Shown here one piece after another: positions 60,775-64,000 of a stretch of DNA of 64,000 nt; position 1 is the first letter of the stretch, and the number at the start of each line of letters is the position of its first letter. The DNA comes from DASRAU01 sp035638075 (GTDB taxonomy: Bacteria > Acidobacteriota > Polarisedimenticolia > Gp22-AA2): positions 1-64,000 of the forward strand of contig DASRAU010000028.1 of assembly GCA_035638075.1 (NCBI GenBank). Reading direction: 5' to 3'. The notes below the pieces were generated by a model that had not been told where the DNA came from, did no database searches, and saw only the letters and a list, made by a program, of their open reading frames with translations. A program made the position numbers and the translations under genes.

Positions 60775-61713
60775 ATGGGGGCGCGAACAGTCGTCACGGC
60801 GGCCTTCGCCCTGGGCGCGACGGCGGTGCTCTTCGCCGCGACGCGGGCTCCCTACCGGGTCGATGGTCCTTTGAAGGAGCCGGATCTCTTCGCCGACGGC
60901 GTCGTCTCGACCGGCGCCTTCGAGACGCACCCCGCCTTCACGCCGGACGGCAAGACCCTCTACTTCGTGCGGAGCACGCCGCAGTTCACCGACTGGAAGA
61001 TCTACGTCTCGCGGTGGAGCGACGGCCGGTGGACGACCCCGGAGATGGCGCCGTTCTCCGGCAGGGACCGGGACGCCGACCCGTACGTCACGGCGGACGG
61101 CAGGCAGCTCTTCTTCATCTCCGACCGCCCCGTCGACGGGAAGCCGAAAGAGGACACGGACATCTGGGTGATGAGCCGTTCCAAGGGGGGCTGGGGCGAG
61201 CCGCGCCACCTCGGCCCTCCGGTCAACAGCGACGGGAACGAGTGGCTCCCCCGCCCGGCCGCGAACGGCACGCTGTACTTCGGCTCCGATCGCCCCGGAG
61301 GCCTGGGCAAAACCGACCTGTACCGTTCCCGCCGCACCGCCTCGGGGTACGGCCCGGCCGAGAACCTCGGCCCGGCGGTCAACAGCGAGGCCGACGAGTA
61401 CGAGCCGTGCATCGCGCCCGACGAGAGCTTCCTCGTCTTCATGGCGGACGGCCGCCCCGACGCCGTCGGAGGTGGCGACCTCTACATCGCCTCCCGGAAC
61501 GGGGATTCCTGGACGCCGCCGAGAAACCTCGGGCCGGCGATCAACCGGCCCGGGCTCGACATCGCGCCGTACCTGTCGCCCGACGGAAGGTATTTCTTCT
61601 TCGCCAGCGCGCGCCGGGATCCGGCGATCCCGAAGGGCCAGCGCCCCGACATCTCGCGCAACGGCCTCGGCGACATCTACCAGATCGACCTCGACGTCCT
61701 TCTGGGCCGTTGA
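60775..61713 (+). CDS. Exported PD40/WD40-like beta-propeller protein
   Basis: 312 aa. A signal peptide or anchor (about residues 5-22) is followed by about six PD40-type repeats: HPAFTPDGKTLYFVRS, ADPYVTADGRQLFFISD, EWLPRPAANGTLYFGSD, YEPCIAPDESFLVFMAD and IAPYLSPDGRYFFFAS. Such propellers resemble the TolB/PD40 family and often bind peptidoglycan, protein or carbohydrate. No enzyme motif is evident. There is no Shine-Dalgarno sequence; TATGGT lies 8 nt before the ATG, so a leaderless start is possible. The next ORF begins 4 nt after the stop. Confidence 0.82.
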   Translation: MGARTVVTAAFALGATAVLFAATRAPYRVDGPLKEPDLFADGVVSTGAFETHPAFTPDGKTLYFVRSTPQFTDWKIYVSRWSDGRWTTPEMAPFSGRDRDADPYVTADGRQLFFISDRPVDGKPKEDTDIWVMSRSKGGWGEPRHLGPPVNSDGNEWLPRPAANGTLYFGSDRPGGLGKTDLYRSRRTASGYGPAENLGPAVNSEADEYEPCIAPDESFLVFMADGRPDAVGGGDLYIASRNGDSWTPPRNLGPAINRPGLDIAPYLSPDGRYFFFASARRDPAIPKGQRPDISRNGLGDIYQIDLDVLLGR

Positions 61714-61717
61714 CGTC

Positions 61718-62257
61718 ATGCTGACCTTGCTCTTCATCGCGCTCGCCGCGCTCGGCGGAGAGGAGCACGCGCCGGCGGATTCCGTCCTCGTGCCCGGGAC
61801 GCCGCTCCCGGTCCTGCAGGCCACGACCCTCGCGGGGGAGAGCCTGGCGCTGCCGGCGGACGCGGTGGAGCATCCGGCCATCCTCGTGTTCAGCTTCAGC
61901 CGTGACGCGGCCGGTCTCACGTCGGAGTGGGTGGACGCGTGCCTCGCCGCCTCGAAGCAGCCCGGAAGGGAAACGCTGGCCTGCTACGACGTGCGGATGC
62001 TCGAGGACGTGCCCGGCTTTTTCCGCGGCATGATGGAGCGCGGCATGAGAAAGCACCTCGCGATCGACCGCCAGCGCCGGACGCTTTTGGCCTACACCGG
62101 CAACGACGCCTGGCGCGGCCGCCTGGGCGCCCGGGACTCCGCCTCCGCCTACGTCGTGGCCTGCGACGCGACCGGGATGGTGCGACTGACCGCCACCGGA
62201 GCCTTCCTCGAAGGGGAGATGCGCGCGCTGCTCGAGGCCATCACGCCGAGCCCTTAG
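61718..62257 (+). CDS. Exported thioredoxin-fold-like protein, possibly ATP10-like
   Basis: 179 aa. A hydrophobic N-terminus (MLTLLFIALAALGG) suggests export. It has the layout of a thioredoxin-like fold (LPVLQATTLAGESLALP, ILVFSFSRDAAG, CYDVRMLEDVPGFFRGMMERGMRKHL, YVVACDATGMVRLTATGAF, then a C-terminal helix) but no CxxC pair. This resembles ATP10/SCO1-like proteins that lack the redox Cys. The resemblance is by pattern only and the role is unknown. The start lies 4 nt after the PD40 gene, so the two probably share a transcript. There is no strong ribosome site. Confidence 0.55.
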   Translation: MLTLLFIALAALGGEEHAPADSVLVPGTPLPVLQATTLAGESLALPADAVEHPAILVFSFSRDAAGLTSEWVDACLAASKQPGRETLACYDVRMLEDVPGFFRGMMERGMRKHLAIDRQRRTLLAYTGNDAWRGRLGARDSASAYVVACDATGMVRLTATGAFLEGEMRALLEAITPSP

Positions 62258-62286
62258 AGGACGCTGTTTGATAGGCTTGCCGGCGC

Positions 62287-64000
62287 ATGCCGCTGGCGCC
62301 GGGTCAGACCCTCGGGCACTACCGGATCGTCGCCCCGCTCGGGGCCGGTGGGATGGGAGAGGTCTACCGCGCCACCGACACCCGCCTCGGCCGGGACGTC
62401 GCCATCAAGTCGCTGCCCGCCGAGCTGGCCGCCGACGCCGATCGCCTGGCGCGCTTCCGGCGCGAGGCCCAGGTCCTCGCCTCCCTGAACCATCCGAACA
62501 TCGCCGCCATCCACGGCCTGGAGGAAATCGACGGGCGCTCCTACCTCATGCTCGAGCTGGCGGAGGGAGAAACACTCGCCGCCCGCCTGGCGCGCGGGCC
62601 GATCCCGGTCCCGGAGGCTGTGGACCTGGCGGCGCAGATCGCCCAGGGGCTCGAAGAGGCGCACGAGAAGGGGATCGTGCACCGCGACCTCAAGCCGGCC
62701 AACGTCGCGGTGACGCCGGACGGCAAGGTCAAGATCCTCGACTTCGGGCTGGCGAAAGCGCTCGAAGAGGATCCGATCGGCGGCCGATCCGATCTCACTC
62801 AATCCCCGACCCTGACGGGGCTCGGCGGAACGCGCGCCGGCGTCATCCTGGGGACCGCGTCGTACATGTCCCCCGAGCAGGCGCGCGGCAAGCCGGTGGA
62901 CAAGCGCTCGGACAACTGGGCGTTCGGCGCCGTGCTGTACGAGATGCTCACCGGACAGCAGGCGTTCGGCGGCGAGACGGTGTCGGACATCCTCGCCGCC
63001 GTGCTGACCCGGGAAACACCGCTCGACGCGCTGCCGGAATCGACGCCGGGGGCGCTGCGGCGCCTCATCGGGCGCTGTCTCGAGCGCGACCCGAAGCGCC
63101 GGCTGCGGGATATCGGCGAGGCGCGCATCGCCCTGCAGGAGATCGCCGCCGGCGGCGCCGCGTCGCACAGCGGCGCGGGGCTCAGCGGCGCCGCGGACAG
63201 CGACACCGCGCGGGCCGGCGCCGCGGCGGGCCGCGGCGGGCTGCGCGTCGTTCCCCTCGCGCTCGGGGCCGTGGTCCTCGCGGCGCTCGCGCTCTACGCC
63301 GGGTTCGCCCTGGGAACGCGCCGCGCCGCTGCGCCACCCGCGGACAATCGCACCGTCCGGTTCGCCGTGCCGGCGCCCGCGGGCGTCGACGCGATCTGGC
63401 AGCCGGCCGTCGCTCCCGACGGGTCATTCGTGGTCTTCGAAGGAAACCAGGAGGGCAAATCGGCTCTCTACCTGCATCGGTTCGACGAGCTGACGACGAC
63501 CCGCATCGAAGGCGGCGACGGGGGTCGGCCTTTCCTCTCCCCCGATGGACGCTGGATCGGCTTCGTCCGGGGATTCGAGATCAGGAAGGTGGCCGTGTCC
63601 GGAGGGGAATCAATCCTGGTCGGCAAGACGGTCGGAGGTTTTCCCAGAGCGGCCTGGGGCCCCGACGGCAGCATCCTCTTTCCGCGTGCCTGGCTGTCCG
63701 GTTTCTCGATCCTCTCCGCGAACGGCGGTGAGGCCAGGCCGCTCACGACACCCGATGCCGCCCACGGCGAGAAGGGGCACTGGTGGCCCCGGTTCCTGCC
63801 GGACGGACGGCACGCGATCTTCACCATCTGGCGGAGCGGGTCGGGTCTCAACGACGCGTCGATCGCGCTTCTCGATGTCACCACCGGGTCCTACCGGACG
63901 CTGTTCTCCGGCGCCGATGCCTGGTACAGGCCGCCGGGACAGATCATCTTCTATCGCGCCGGCACTTATCACGCGATCCCTTTCGACGCCGCAACACTCC
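62287..64000 (+). CDS. Serine/threonine protein kinase fused to a PD40 propeller, cut by the window edge
   Basis: 571 codons are visible and the frame is still open at 64000. The kinase domain (about residues 11-275) has G-x-G-x-x-G in GAGGMGEVY, Lys41 in VAIK, His132-Arg133-Asp134 in HRDLKPAN, DFGLAK (Asp152) and GTASYMSPEQARG. In the usual DIWAFG motif the Ile is Asn here (SDNWAFG). An Ala/Ser-rich linker and a single membrane helix (about 321-343) lead to an extracytoplasmic WD40-like propeller (FLSPDGRWIGFVRG, AWGPDGSILFPR, WPRFLPDGRHAIFTIW). This is a common acidobacterial receptor-kinase design. There is no ribosome site; a TAGGCT box lies 9 nt before the ATG. Confidence 0.93.
   Translation, partial: MPLAPGQTLGHYRIVAPLGAGGMGEVYRATDTRLGRDVAIKSLPAELAADADRLARFRREAQVLASLNHPNIAAIHGLEEIDGRSYLMLELAEGETLAARLARGPIPVPEAVDLAAQIAQGLEEAHEKGIVHRDLKPANVAVTPDGKVKILDFGLAKALEEDPIGGRSDLTQSPTLTGLGGTRAGVILGTASYMSPEQARGKPVDKRSDNWAFGAVLYEMLTGQQAFGGETVSDILAAVLTRETPLDALPESTPGALRRLIGRCLERDPKRRLRDIGEARIALQEIAAGGAASHSGAGLSGAADSDTARAGAAAGRGGLRVVPLALGAVVLAALALYAGFALGTRRAAAPPADNRTVRFAVPAPAGVDAIWQPAVAPDGSFVVFEGNQEGKSALYLHRFDELTTTRIEGGDGGRPFLSPDGRWIGFVRGFEIRKVAVSGGESILVGKTVGGFPRAAWGPDGSILFPRAWLSGFSILSANGGEARPLTTPDAAHGEKGHWWPRFLPDGRHAIFTIWRSGSGLNDASIALLDVTTGSYRTLFSGADAWYRPPGQIIFYRAGTYHAIPFDAATL

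Overview
The window is a GC-rich (roughly two-thirds G+C), gene-dense chromosomal segment from a Gram-negative, soil-type bacterium. The gene content fits an Acidobacteriota-like lineage: BNR/VPS10-like propeller proteins, PD40 propellers, kinase-propeller fusions, thrombospondin-3/MopE-type secreted proteins, DUF3300/DUF2950, VIT-VWA proteins and tripartite RND pumps. That placement is an inference from protein families, not from a marker gene. I found no tRNA, rRNA, CRISPR array, intact transposase, phage or origin.

Layout. 1-1.8 kb: a partial membrane protein (possible sensor kinase N-terminus) diverging from an exported CIA30-like protein. 2.0-6.5 kb: RND pump operon 1, led by an 85-aa NHLP/Os1348-type small protein. 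6.5-11.2 kb: an ECF sigma/anti-sigma pair diverging from a VIT-VWA protein, with matching GGAAC-N17-GTC promoters facing both ways. 11.3-25.4 kb (minus strand): prolyl oligopeptidase, CreD-like membrane protein, winged-helix membrane regulator, BNR-repeat protein, LolA-like protein and a tandem pair of secreted MopE/thrombospondin-3 proteins. 25.6-38.6 kb (plus strand): a central-carbon operon with glycogen debranching enzyme, transaldolase-phosphoglucose isomerase fusion, 6-phosphogluconate dehydrogenase, glucose-6-phosphate dehydrogenase, glucokinase, fructose bisphosphatase, class I aldolase, 6-phosphogluconolactonase and a DUF885 peptidase. Many start and stop codons overlap. 38.6-51 kb: mixed accessory genes, including DUF3300-DUF2950, DUF72, GNAT, DoxX, a decayed redoxin gene, a serine hydrolase, an exported cyclophilin and an SDR oxidoreductase, plus three small proteins that appear to be paralogues. 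51-60.7 kb: DUF3187 protein, complete RND tripartite pump 2 (adaptor, permease, outer-membrane factor), then a sigma-54 enhancer-binding regulator. 60.8-64 kb: PD40 propeller, thioredoxin-fold-like protein and a Ser/Thr kinase cut by the right edge.

Regulatory reading. Both RND operons carry the same arrangement: a TGTC-N8-GACA element about 101-102 nt upstream of a sigma-54-like TGGCAC-R-N4-TTGG promoter. The GAFTGA-containing activator sits directly after pump 2, so one sigma-54 activator plausibly controls both pumps. A third promoter of the same shape precedes the SDR gene. Separately, two of the small paralogues share a 17-nt upstream motif that recurs in altered form before the DUF3187 gene.
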